Positions 37,427-49,550 of a DNA stretch of 64,000 nt are shown here, one piece after another. Origin of the DNA: Lonicera japonica (lineage: Eukaryota > Streptophyta > Magnoliopsida > Dipsacales > Caprifoliaceae); NCBI GenBank assembly GCA_021464415.1, contig CM038467.1, positions 67,709,159 through 67,773,158 on the forward strand, given 5' to 3'. A program made the translations under genes and the position numbers. A model generated the notes under the pieces. It did not search any database and was not told the DNA's origin. It was given only the letters and a program-made list of their open reading frames with translations. How positions within the stretch are numbered: the first letter of the stretch is position 1; the number at the start of each line of letters is the position of its first letter.

Positions 37427-38287
37427 AAGAAGGATAGGCACACCTGTCATATTAAAAATTATGTTGTTTCTCGCGATCGAAGCGTCCATTTGATGATATC
37501 CACTAGGAACAGATTAAGCTATATATAAGGGAAGGGCGATCAAGAAGCTCTCCAGATCTCATGTTAGAAGCTGTAGCTGTTCCAAGAAATACATTTTTCA
37601 TGGAAATCTTTATTTTTCATGGAAATCTTTATATGCAATCATATTGCAAGTCCAGTATTATTGCAATCCTATCCAATTTTATTTTTTTATGCGGATGAAT
37701 GTCATATGTTCTAACCAAGGAGTCAATCTTTTACGTCATTTATATATCTACAATAGAATTATTGGGATTAGCAAAAGGGTATAGGGCCTCATTAAAGGCC
37801 CGGGTTATCTGAAAAGTTCCTGTCAAAATTGGGAGCAGATGGGTGCAAATAATTTTAAAATTTCAATAAAGAGGGGATCCACTTGACTTTTCCAAGAAAG
37901 GCAAGAAGACCTTTATACGTGGAAGTAGCCAGTAGAGGGAGAGACCTCCACTCCACTTGTTTATAAGAAATGCAAAAAATCTCACCATGCTTTGTTGTCA
38001 GTTTATTACTAAACCAATAATACCTCCTCAAAGCAACTGGACTCTGTCTTTCTCGTTTGAAAACTCAATTCAGCTCAGATACAAAAAGAAAAATCGAGCG
38101 AAACTGTGAGGAGGAGAAAAGAACTCGGTAACTCTGTGTGTAGGTATGATTTTCTGATTCCAACGATATACATATATATATATATGTATGTTTGGTTTTC
38201 ATTGACATTTTGGATAGATGAGTAGATTTGGGTTATCTGATATGCGTCTTTTTTTAAGGTTTATAGAGAAGAGAGAAGAGAAGAGCA
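37427..38287. other. 3' flank of PPR gene and kinesin-pseudogene leader
   Basis: Probable 3' UTR of the PPR gene to about 37700. From about 38030 a CT- and GA-rich stretch ending GTGTGTAG|GTATGATT looks like the retained 5' UTR exon and intron of the kinesin gene. Confidence 0.4.
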
Positions 38288-39961
38288 ATGATATTGTCAC
38301 TAACTCCAGATTATTCTCGAAAAGTGGGATTGGGTGTGGCACCCTCTCCAACCCCATTCCTTACACCCAGACCTGAAGGGAGACGCCCTGATTATTATTC
38401 TTCCTACTACTACTACTACTACTACATCAGGATGCCAACGTTCAAGTTCTTTTTAGATGCAGGTACATGGGTCTGTCTTTGAGTTTCAGATCAAGTTCTT
38501 GCATTGTTTGTTTTCATGCGTACCCTTTCTTTTTGGATTCCTAAAATGAGGAATCACTCACATTTCTACTAATTTGTTCAGTATAATAGCTAAATAAATA
38601 AGATGTCATTTTGGCCACTGATTTCATTTTCAACCAAAGATTCATCAGCAAGAATTTCTTAAACATAATTGTAGGCCGTTAAGCGATGATGACCAAAGGT
38701 TAAAAGTCCCAAAGGCGATAACGTGCAAGGAACACAAAAGAGAATTTACGGTCTCCCAAAATGTAGCTAACAAGCAAGTAGATACACTGGCGGCAGCTGT
38801 TCTTCCAAGAGCAATTTGCCAAATTTTTGATACACTTGAGATTTCTGACTATAGTATGAAAGTGACCTTTTTGTAGCTGTTATAATGAAAAAATAACTGA
38901 TCTGCTGGCTCCAGAAGAGTGCTCAAGATCTTTTGAAGAGAGGCAAAAGAAGCCAATATCCTTGATGGAAGATGGGAAAAGTTGTGTTGTTTTAAGAGGC
39001 CTTGAAGAAGAAGCTGTATACAGCAGAAATGAAATATATAACTCTTGGAAAGAGGGGCAGCCAAGGGGCGTACTGAAGACACCTTGTTAAGCAAGTGCCG
39101 CAGGTAGAATTTTCTCTTGTTCATTCATTCATTCATTCTTTGTAGCATCCAATGCAATCTATGGGAAGTCATGTGCAACTAAATGTAACGTTTCTGTTGC
39201 AGTTCTCATTCTGTATTTACAATAACTGTCCATATAAAGGAGGCAACAGTTGGGGATGAGGAGATCATTAAATATGGCATGCTTAATCTTGTTGATTTGG
39301 TAGGAGCAAAGAATATTTCTCGTTCGGGTGCAAGAGAGGTATGAAGAAAGTTTCAAATCCACTGTCCAAAGGAAACTGTTCTATTACATAGATATTAACA
39401 GAATTTTTGATATGTCATTTTCTATGAATTTTTTTTTTTAAGTTATCAGCTCCAATAACTGTTATTGGAAGAAAAAAGTAGCTGGATGATATAGTAAAAT
39501 TTGGTTTGATGTATGCTTGCTTAAATAAGTTTACTCTTCCTATTACGTCCAAGTCTGAGTCATATGCTGTAGCCTACAGTTGGAATACCATCTGTATGTG
39601 TTGAAATGCTGCGAAAATTTAATGCAGGGTTGTGCAAAGGAAGCTGGGGAAAAAAACAAGAGCTTTCTCACCATGGGTCACATCATAAATGCACTTGTGG
39701 AGAATTCTGTTAGTACCTATAGGTTTGCTTTTATTCCTGTTCCAAGGATCTGTACATGGAAATTGAGAGCATCAGAGAATGAAACAAGATTTGGTAGTGC
39801 ACCTGTACTCTGGATTTTTGCATGACAAAATAAAAATTCATATTCTGAGGTCCTTCAATTCATAATCTATATTTAAATAAGTGGATGTCTGAGCAGCAAG
39901 GGAAAAGAATGGCGTTTATACTCCGCATGAAAGATTTCTTCTGGATGTAGCTGAAAAGAAG
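38288..39961 (+). pseudogene. Kinesin-5 (KIN-5/BimC) motor pseudogene
   Basis: The ATG at 38288 opens MILSLTPDYSRKVGLGVAPS and TPRPEGRRPD, the N-terminal arm of plant kinesin-5. Next comes NVQVLFRCR in another frame, then donor 38463 and acceptor 38674, then PLSDDDQRLK, ITCKEHKREFTV and NVANKQVD. This jumps straight to LPRAICQIFDTLE, so the P-loop block (GQTGTGKT) is missing. Further pieces are YSMKVTFL, YNEKITDLLAPEEC (frameshifts), [14 protein letters not shown] and [14 protein letters not shown] (switch II; the family has DLAGSE), with donor at 39339. KEAGEKNKSFLTMGHIINAL is an exon at 39628-39708, and EKNGVYTPHERFLLD an exon at 39897-39961. Kept splice sites show it is an unprocessed gene copy. 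Without a P-loop it cannot be a motor. Confidence 0.85.
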
Positions 39962-42753
39962 GTATATATATTGTTCACAGAAGATCCTAGTTTATTTCAT
40001 TAGATAGTTACAAACACTGTCGGTAATTTTTCCTCTTCCCTTGAACAGTTGAAGAACGAGAAGATATAACAGTCGGATCATATTTCAATTTTGAGCAATG
40101 TACGGTTGAAGAACGAGAAGATTTAATAGTCGGAGAATGATCCATTTAAGGTTCAAGGGAAGACGAAAAATTAAGGTCATTATCTCCAAGCTGTTGCATT
40201 CAGGGAGAACAGAGTTTTAATTAAGCTCTGATCATATGCCCTTGTGTTTGTGCATCGTATCTAGTCTAATATTTTTCAACACATATACTCAGAAATTTGT
40301 CTGGTTGAAAGAGCAAAGGAGTTACGGGCCAATTTTGGTAAATGCATGAGAGTATATTAGTGTGCTGTTTTCAAAAAGAGGTATGCATAAAGTCTTCTCT
40401 TTTATCATCATTGATTTGGTTTTGGTATGTTAGTTTTAGACAGCAACTCGGATGTTGTTCTAGTGATGTATGCTGTGGATGTAGCCCTGCATTCCTTTAG
40501 ATTACAACTAGAGCAGATAAGAAAAAAATTTCAAATTCTTTAATAAAATGTGTTTTCACAAGTTTTCCTCCCATTCCAACAATTTTTCAATAAACGAACC
40601 AGTTTCTATTTGCTTCAAAGCACTTTACAATTATTTGGTTTTAATTTTTTGAGGAAGTGCCTCTTGCTCGGGAAGCCCGAGCAGAGTCATCCTTTCCCCA
40701 GTGTAGAAGCTAAATAGTTTTTTTTATTAATTAAATCAATGTGGGGATTAGATTGGACAATGGTTTCAGCACAAGTGATTTCAATGGCAACAATTTATTT
40801 CTATAATGAGCTGCAAGATAGGATGAGCTGCAAAAGAAGAAAAAATAGCCATGGAAAAAATTGCAGCAATGCTAGCAACACCAACAGCAAGGAAGACAGC
40901 TATAGCAGGTTGGCCCCTCCTTTTCCATGGAAAAAATAGCCAATGGAAAAAATTGCAGCAATACCCAAAAGTCATTTTATAATTTTTTTTTTACTGTTTG
41001 ACATCTGAGAATCAATTTAACAGGTTTCAAAGGCCTCGAGAGAAACATTGAAGACAAAAATATGCAAGAGTAGAGTAAATTATTGTGGGAAGAGATGTCA
41101 TCCAACACGCATCAAGTTTCGGCTGTTGCAAAGGAAGGTTTTAATGAATACGCTGAGCAGTTGAAAAGCCATTTCGTGGAAGCTACATTCGCATCAGCTG
41201 AAATTAAAGCCACAATGGAAATTGCCTTGCCTCGTAGAGTGTTAAGCTCTTAATTTTATATGCTTATCTGGTAGCCAGCTTCAGCTGAAATCAAAACTAC
41301 AATGGAAAATTGCTTCCAAGAGGTTCTAAGAGAACTCTTCAAGTTTGTATTCTGATAAACACTGTGCTCTTCAATCTTGATGTAATATTAATAATACTTT
41401 ATTAAAAGTAGGTTGTGCTTTAGACATTTGTAGAATAAGATTCTCACTGTTCAAACTTGTAGAGCTCTCTCTCTCTGTGTTAAAAAGTTGGAGAGTGGTG
41501 AGGAGATTTGAAGGAGCCCCTTGGTGCCCTCAAATCTGAAGTGGCTCTTCAATTAAAATCTCATCTTCTTTTTCCTCTTAGCCTAAAGGCCCTAAACTCT
41601 GTCCAAATGTAAACCCTATCTTATAAGTAGGAGGGGGTAATCCCTTGGAAAATGATGTCATGTTCTTCCTCCTAATCTAAACACTATCCAAATACACACA
41701 GAGTTAGTACAAGCTATGTAACCTGCATCATAACCCCTTTTCTATACGCTTTGAGCTAATACAAAACGCACACACTTGAGGAAGGAGGTACTGTTGATTT
41801 GGCAACCAAACTAACTGGAGGAACCTTGCAATAAACAAATTTCTGTGTCACGGTGGTGGTTGGTGGTTTGTGGTGGTTTATTGGCATTTTTGGTCACTTG
41901 GGTGGTAGAATTTCTATTTCTAGCTGAGCACGTTTTCTGTTTTGAGATTATCAACTTTTTGACACCCACAACAACTAGACATTAAAATTAGATGATTCAT
42001 GAATTAAGTAATTTTAAATGGTCCAATTTGTAAACAGGAGGACTATAACAAAATGGGAATACCACATTTTTTGTGTCATAACCATACACTATCGCTTACA
42101 TTTTATAGTAGTATAGATACCAACTGTTATTGTGTGAACTGTGAATGTTTTCTTGCTTAATCTATGGCATTAGAAACTCCATTTTCAACCAACTTATATA
42201 TGTTTATATGAATGTGCTACTATCATATCTCAACTTCTGAGTTCATGCAGCAGCTGCTCCCGTAATATTTTGCATCTCAATATTAATCATATATCTACAT
42301 GTGTTCACAACCACCAAAATCGATATTATTAATAAGCTAATAGTTAATCTTCTTCGGCGAATGTATATGTAAGTAAATTTATAATGACAACAAAAGAAAA
42401 AGGAAAATAACTAACTGGGAAGATACATTGCCAACAAAGAAAATAAAAGGACAAAGATTTTAGAGCTGTATTAATGCATACGTCGATCTGTAATTGCATT
42501 AATCCTCAGCTTATATATGCTTTAGGAAGATAACTGCTCCCTGCTATCTCATTTGCCACCATGATTGGCGAGAATGCGCTTCTGCATCTACCACGCATGT
42601 GTCCTCAAAGTTGCGCGCTCTCTAGTTAGTAAGACGACGTAGTCTGATGGAGAAAAATTTAGGACGAATCAAACATATATAGTAAGTTAGCATAGTTATA
42701 TATTACCTATTCAATTAAACTCTTTAATAGGAGATCAAGGAACACACCTTTGC
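39962..42753. other. Region after the kinesin pseudogene
   Basis: Short duplications occur: GTTGAAGAACGAGAAGAT at 40046 and 40103, AAAAAATTGCAGCAAT at about 40855 and 40945, and a perfect stem TGCTCGGGAAGCCCGAGCA at about 40666. At 41025-41220 a coding-like frame (EGFNEYAEQLKSHFVEA, one stop) may be the kinesin stalk or another gene; I do not recognise it. Its end is duplicated 86 bases on. 41420-42753 shows no gene. Confidence 0.4.
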
Positions 42754-44264
42754 CTATTCTAAATAGTTGATAAAGATATCCATCCCAGAATCCCATGAAG
42801 AGTACAAGGTGTTGAAGTATTCCGCTACTCCATTGTCTTCTTCAAAGTACAAAATTTGTACTCCACATCCCTTTATTTGCCCCTCTACTGTCTCACTACT
42901 AGAAAAAATATTCATATAGAAAGAAACTTCCAATTCATCACCCACTTCAAACAAACTATCCCACAACTCAGAACACCAGTGGCTTAACCACACCATATCT
43001 CCATTTACTTCAGAAATGCCATAGCATCTTGGTTCATATTTGATCTTCGAGTTGTTGCTAGTGTTCTTGATTTGAACAGATACAGGAGTTGGCATCCATT
43101 CTATTTCTGACATTGTGTACAACAAGCATATATTCAACCCTCGCAGTTTGAGAGATTGATGTTTAGGAATAGTGAAAGATATAGTAGGCTCTGTGGTCTT
43201 GAGATCAAACCAGTGCGGAATTTCTCTCCCAGGAAAATATGTACTAAATACACAAGATTCATACAATATCTGCAAAGTTAACAAGATTCGTATAGTATTT
43301 GTAAAATTAATTATTGCATGGAAGTTATATCAATATGTATAGGAATATGTTAACAACCTATTCGCATAAAAAAAAATAGAACGAAGAAAAAGAAGTTAAA
43401 TACATATATGTTAAATAGGGCACAAATTCTAAAACAATGAGTTATTCTGTTTTGATTTATAACTTTGTTAGATAACTAGTGTCCTTAAGGCATAAAATTG
43501 TCCATATTCGCATACAGGGAGAGTGTTAAAGATTTTCTTTCTCTTTTCAAAAAGAAAGGGATGTTCTTTTAGAGAGCTAAATAGATGAAATTTTATGAGT
43601 TTGTAATAACCTACACTAATTAAATTCCATTCAAAAATTCAATTTAAAAGTAGGTGGAGTAAATTCAACTATTGCCACTAAATTATTAGTAATTTGCCCA
43701 CTCAACTTCTAATTTGTTTCAATCAGCTCATTCCATCCAACTCCGTCAACCATTAGAGGCCAAGTGTGCATCACATGGGTGGCTATTTTCATCATTTACC
43801 CATTAAAATGACTCTTATTCACGCTATAATGGTTGAAGGAGATTACTTTATTGAGGGCTTTTTTGCTTTTAGCGATAAAATGAGGAAAATGAAAACTATT
43901 TCAAATGTGAATGATAGTTATTTTAGTACACGTGGTCTCTAAAGGCTCAAATATGGACAGCTTGGACGGAATAGGCTGATTGATAGAAAATTTTAAAGTT
44001 TTGTGGGTAAATTGATTTTTTTATTTTTTTTTTAAAAATTAGTGGGTAAATTGAAACTGCCTAAAAGTTTAATGGCTATTTTTGCAGTTTATTATCATAA
44101 CTAATATATATGTCATTGTTATGTAAATTGAAACAGCCTAATAGTTTAGCATCTATCATCTCTGCCTAGTTTCATGCGAAAATCTATCAGTTTACCCTTG
44201 AAAATGGACGGTCCGTTTTCTTAAAGAGAGGATCGTCCTCTTATAAATGGGTTGCTAATATATG

Positions 44265-44295
<31 letters not shown>

Positions 44296-47200
44296 AATCC
44301 AATATAAGCATATAAACATTGATTTAGACAAAGGGTGAGAGAGAACCTGGATGGGACACATCTTTTTGCTCCATACGATTCTATTAGCAATCATCACCTC
44401 GACAGTTTCCATGGAGATCAATTCGGAGAAGCCAAAATTCATGAGCACTTCCCTATCAACTTTGGCTACGGCTTCTATCTTAAATCCTGATTCAACATAA
44501 TCTAGACTCATGCAAGCACCATGCGAGATAAATCGTGGACCAGCCGACGATGTCTCGTATGTTATTTTTTTCAAGGCTCGGCATTCCGTCACAATCAATT
44601 CTTGTATATTTATCGATGGCCATATAATTTGTTGAAGCTTTGGACACCAAGATAAATCAAGCTTCTCGAGCTTTCCGAGATTTCTAACGCATTCTGGAAG
44701 GTTACGGATTGGATTTCCCCCTAGATACAATTGCTTTAACGCGGGGAGATTGCCGAGATTCTTGGGAAAAGATTTGTCGGACAGATTTGATCCCATAAGA
44801 GTTAAGGTCACTAAAGAGCTTGGTAAAGAACCCCATGATATTTCAAGGTTTTTACATGGTTTTGTTATGCAAGGAATTAAGTTGTACCATGCTGGAAAAG
44901 TATCCTCAGAGAGTGCTTGACTTATTTCCATTCTATCAGCTTTAAAGACTCTCAATGATTTCATCTTCTCCAATTCATTTGCCACCCCAACAAGGTTTGA
45001 ACAACCAGAAATAATAAGTTGTTCAAGAGACTTGACCATACCAATGTTCATCGGAAGCTTCCTTAGATTTTTGCAATCACTTAAATTCAAAAAAATAAGC
45101 ATTTCTAGATTCACAATGGACTCATCAACCTCGACTAGACGTGGACAGTCTTTAAGAATTAATTTCTCTAGATTCGGAGTGCTTGAGAAGTCTGGAGTTT
45201 TCACAAGCTCAGTGGAATGACTGAGATTAAGGACTTTCAGTGATTCAAGAACCTATTGAGATAATGAGAAAGAGAGTTTGGTTAGTTCTTTCACATAAGT
45301 TATTAAGAATTCCAAAACTTGGGAGTTCGAGTGAGTGCCTTTCCCAACTAGGCGAGTTCACTTGCTCTTGGACTTATATAGGCCTTTGCACGAGAATTTT
45401 TTTTTAATGAGAAAAAGGTGATGAATAATATTTTTCTTCAAATAAGGGCCTATTTTATAAGGGTATAACCAAATACACCGCATCTCCAAAAATCCATTAT
45501 AAATGTATGTGAAGTGTCCCAAAAAATTCATAAAAAGTGTCATTAAAGATCATATTGGAGTGCTAGAGTAATTTGTTTGGTGTGCTAATAGCCATAAACT
45601 TTTGTAATGGTAAAGTAGGTCCCTATTTTTCGGTCTTTTAAAAGGACGAGTTTGACCAAGATCAAAGATCATGCAATTGTTAAGAGTATTTTATATATTG
45701 CCTACGAGTTTTTGAAAGTCATAAATTGATCAAATTCTTGTAGTAATTTACATTTTTTTTGTTAAGAATTTTGTTAATAAAAAAGGAAAAAATAAAATGT
45801 ATCGTACCTTAGTTGCCTTCCAAAATTGTTTCAAAGAGCTATTACGCATCTCTAAAGCAACCAAGTTCTCCAGGGGAAAGCCATAAGGTAAAGCAGTCAA
45901 TTGAAAACCACGCCAAGACAACCATCTTATCTTTCTTGGTAATACCTCATATGTTCCAGAAAGTTGTATATGACTAATTTTAAGCAATCTAAGGTTACGC
46001 ATCTTTTCAAATGTATTGGCTTCTAAGACTTCCTCATTTGAATTTTTGCGAGACTTGCTCTTTTTCACCATATTCATGTCAAGGATCATACCTTCAATTT
46101 TATTTGTACCCTAGCAAATAAGAAAATAATATATAGAATGTTAGATAGATAATCAATTAGAAAACATGGAAAACAACACAAAATTTAGAGTATGTTTTTA
46201 TTCATGTTACTTACAATTTTTCCACTCAAGACATCGAAAGATTCCTGATGTTGCCAGAGTCTACTATGTTCCTCAGGATACTTTGATTCTTCACGAACAA
46301 TTTGCTTTCCCATCTCTTGAAGCAACGGGTGCATTCCCATCTTATCATTTTCAACTATTAAAAGATTTCTATCAATGAGACTTTGAATCCCATCTGCCGC
46401 ATGGTAATTACATCCATCTAAAATTGTCAACAAGTCATTTTTCTTCTTTCCAACAAAGAAACAAGCTATATCCAGGAAAATATATCTATCATACTCATCT
46501 TGTAAAGAATCATAGCTTATTCTAAGCTTTTCTAAAACTTTCATGTGAGGCTTTGCGTCTAATTTTTTCAACGCACTCTCCCATACGTCTAAACTTCTGC
46601 CAGATACAGAGGAACCCAAAACTTCAAGTGCTAAAGGAATCCCTCCACAATGGTATACAAACTTTTGAGACTGCACCATGTAACCTTTAGCTGGATGGCT
46701 TTGTCCAAAAGCATGGCAACTGAAAAGCTCAAGTGATTCACGTTCATCAAGTTTTTCAATCTTGTGCATTTGATACAGTTCATTGACTGTCAACAAGTGC
46801 TCCCGCCTAGTTGTTATGATAATTTTGCTTCCCTGAGTAAACCAACTCCGTGTACCAAGTATTGCATCTAATTGTTCCACTTCATTAACATCATCAAGAA
46901 CAAGAAAAACCCTTTTGTTCTTTATGGCCCATCGAATTCTCCCAAGCCCATCATCAATGTCATAAAATTTCTTCTCTGGTTTACGTAGAATACTTGTCAA
47001 GAGTTGTCTTTGCAGACGAACTAATCCCTTGGTGTCTTTAGAAACACCTGCAATATTTCCAAGGAAACAACTAGCATCAAATCCTTGATAGTTTGAATTA
47101 TATACGAACTTGGCAATAGTTGTCTTCCCTAATCCACCCATTCCACATATCACAAGTATGTTCTTGCTTGACTTGTCCTTTACCCATTGATTAATGCCTT

Positions 47201-49228
47201 CCACTCTAGAATCCATTCCGATAAGATGGCGGCCCATGGTTAGTGCCTTGAGAGATAGTTTGCTTTCAATCACTTCAACAATTTGATTGATGAAGTCGGA
47301 CTCGTACCTAAAATAAAGTGAAAGTACAAATGAAGCATAATGAAAAAGTCAAGAATTAGAAAAACAAATTACAAGTGTATGTTAAAATGGCCAATCAGAA
47401 CATCTACTTGGATTATAATTTGATCATTTCTCTCTGCTATTTTTTATTGTATAAGAATTACTATTGAGTTCCGAAAATGAGAACAAGTACATAAAAAAGC
47501 ATATCATACTATAAGGAGGTTGGATCCAAACATTCAACTCCACTGTCTTGAAGTTTATGAAAAAGTGAAAGGCTTGAAAAGCCTCCAAACCAAAAGTGCT
47601 TCTCATAATTTAGAAACTTAAAACAAATAAAAAAAAATTCAATAATTCATGTAACATTTTGAAAACCTCAAGATATAGGGAAAATTTGAAAGTTTGAATG
47701 TTACTAATTAAGAGAAAATGTATTGATGTTCTTTAAAGAGGTTCTATTATTCTAGCCATAACCAAGCCTCTTGGCCCAGTGGTATAAGGCTGCCACTGGG
47801 ACAACCTTGGGTCGACTTGGAGCTCCCAAGGTCGAACCCCGGCGTTGTCAAAATAATGCTTGGCCAGCGGCAGCCACGAACCGCGAGCGGGGATTAGTCG
47901 AGGTGCGCGAAAGCTGGCCCGGACACCCCGTGGGGAACCAAAAAAAAAATTATTCTAGCCATCTATCAACTATATTGTAGCATGAAATAGGAGATTCGAA
48001 AGCTTCATAACCTATAAATAAATAATGATGTACGGGGAACTGATTTAAGTATTTTTAGGATCTTTCATTAGTTAGCAATTCATCGGCTGCAAATGGCTTT
48101 ATGGTAAATGCCATCCTCTCATAATTAAGCGAGAGGCCAAGAGGACTGCATGTTCGAAACATATGTAACCCTCGCCAGCTTTCTTAAAAACAGATGTTAT
48201 TTGTTCGAAAGCAATCAAAAATTTCTTGAGCTAAAATTATTCATTTCATATAATGATATGATCATATATACATTCATTTTGAGTCATTTCCTTTGTTCAA
48301 TATCTTTATAACTCTAGTATGAACTTCGTATCTTTACAAACGCTCAAATGTTATTGTTTAGGCGTGTTAAAGAACCACCAATATATCTTAATTTATTCAA
48401 ATCATTGTGAGAGGTCAATCTCATTCTAATTAGAAGAGATAAATTCTTGTGTTGATTTTGACGGTTTTTCACATTTGTAAGTGTGGTGGTCAAACAACAT
48501 AAGGATTGCTTTTGCACGTACGGAATGAATAATTGTGTAACAATTTGACCTTCACCCGTAAGGAGATCATGTTTATGAAATTTCTCGAGCTAGAGTTCAC
48601 AAGCGCAGATATATGATGACGAGCTGAACCACATGAACAAAACTACTGGTGTTGTGGTTTAATATATATAACCAAAAAACTGCTGTAGATGGATAAATAA
48701 TAATAATAATTGGAAAAAAAAAACATAGAGCTGGAATTATCCTTTAATGGGAATCTTTTGCAAGACTTACTGCTCTTTCAAGGGCATTCCTGCCATACTT
48801 GCAACCTCTTCAAGTGCCGTGCTCCATCCTTTTTGATATTCTTTTGTGAGAACTGGGGCAAGATCTCTTGCTTGCTGCTTCAGTTCCGCAGGCTCCACGT
48901 GATAAAAGACAGGCAAAATTCCATGCTTCGAATGCTTACTGTGCTCAAGAATTGTATCGACTTCATAAAGGCACGCATTAGAAGATGTGTAGTCCTTTGA
49001 GAAGATGATTATCGACATCCTCGATTGCTTGATTGCCCTCTTCAACTCAGAGTTGATATTTTCTCCTCTCGGTATCTCATCATCATCTCTGAACGTTTCA
49101 ACTCCAGCTTGCTTCAAGGCTTTATAAAGATGGTCTGTAAAACTTTTCCGGGTATCGATACCTCTAAAACTCAAGAACACATCATATGTATATCCGGAAT
49201 TTGAAGAGTGGGCTTTTGGAGTAGCCAT
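42754..49228 (-). CDS. TNL2: TIR-NBS-LRR-CJID resistance protein
   Basis: Five exons (complement): 48771-49228, 46215-47307, 45808-46110, 44347-45252 and 42754-43269. The joins keep frame and give 1091 aa. The TIR domain spans ~13-150 (YDVFLSFRGIDTRKSF, putative catalytic Glu89 in SSNACLYEV). NB-ARC has P-loop GMGGLGKTT (208-216), FLVLDDVN, IITTRRE, GIPLALEVLGSS and FLDIACFF. The MHD motif is MHP (478-480). Exons 3-4 carry the leucine-rich repeats (LRWL, NLEKLILKDC, NLSDCKNLRKLP). Exon 5 is the C-JID (YFPGREIPHWF), needed for ligand contact in studied TNLs. Junction motifs are standard, for example GCA|GTAAGT and TTTTAG|GTACGAG. It shares exon plan and phases with TNL1, 18 kb away. A SINE lies in intron 1, a SINE-like piece in intron 3 and DNA-transposon remnants in intron 4. 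No break found; probably functional or recently so. Confidence 0.9.
43659..44092. mobile_element. MITE-like element in TNL2 intron 4
   Basis: The left end CAACTATTGCCACTAAATTA…TTTGCCCACT pairs with the inverse of the right end (CAAAAATAGCCATTAAACTT…TTTACCCACT), giving imperfect inverted ends of about 45 bases. No coding capacity. It explains most of the size difference between this intron (1077 bases) and the 105-base intron of TNL1. Confidence 0.6.
44190..44262. mobile_element. End fragment of the 17834-type element
   Basis: AATGGACGG…TCTTAAAGAGAGGATCGTCC resembles the right end of the MITE in TNL1 intron 1 (18160-18209). The other end is not found nearby. Confidence 0.5.
45300..45372 (-). 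mobile_element. SINE-like fragment in TNL2 intron 3
   Basis: On the minus strand GCCTAGTTGGGAAAGGCAC (box A-like) is followed by CTCGAACTCCC (box B-like). Confidence 0.4.
47760..47948 (+). mobile_element. tRNA-derived SINE in TNL2 intron 1
   Basis: Box A region TGGCCCAGTGGTATAAGG and box B GGTCGAACCCC are present. The body (GGATTAGTCGAGGTGCGCG, AGCTGGCCCGGACACC) resembles a widespread plant SINE type, and it ends in ten A residues. Perfect 14-bp target duplications (ATTATTCTAGCCAT at 47746-47759 and 47949-47962) bound it. It is GC-rich against the surrounding intron and opposite in orientation to the gene. The intact duplication implies a young insertion. Confidence 0.9.
48080..48180 (+). 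mobile_element. Possible second SINE remnant in TNL2 intron 1
   Basis: AGCGAGAGGCCAAGAGGACT then GCATGTTCGAAAC (box B-like). Weak. Confidence 0.3.
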
Positions 49229-49317
49229 TAAAATTGATTAAGATCTAGGAGATGAGTTATCTATATGGAAGATGGAGAAGATGAATACATGCATTCATTG
49301 CATTTTTAGGGCACCAC

Positions 49318-49326
49318 ATTATATAT
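49318..49326 (-). promoter_or_regulatory. Possible TATA box of TNL2
   Basis: The minus strand reads ATATATAAT about 90-98 bases before the ATG at 49228, in a plausible position for a core promoter. Confidence 0.4.
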
Positions 49327-49550
49327 TCATAGAGAGAGTGGGAGGGAATGGGTCCACACGAACAGAACATGTGAATGTGATATGGCCACCACTCTTGTAA
49401 GTATAATTTTGTCTCTCGATGCATTTGGATAAGATCGTGTATATTGTTGTTTTAACAAGGAATTTATGAGTTCAATTAACATATTTATGGTTGTTAAATT
49501 CTTGTATGTACTACTTTTATTGTAATGGTTATATACGCCCACCTTTTTTA

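Noticed and set aside
38288..38482. Short tyrosine-rich protein gene
   Set aside because: The frame is the first exon of the kinesin-5 pseudogene. The Tyr run is a TAC microsatellite, and the true kinesin frame continues as NVQVLFRCR.
47760..47850. A tRNA gene on the plus strand
   Set aside because: It has pol III boxes, but no cloverleaf could be drawn. It continues into a SINE body with a poly-A tail and is bounded by target duplications.
13480..49228. Paired sensor/executor TNLs sharing a promoter
   Set aside because: Both genes are on the minus strand, 18 kb apart, with a PPR gene between them, and neither has an integrated decoy domain.
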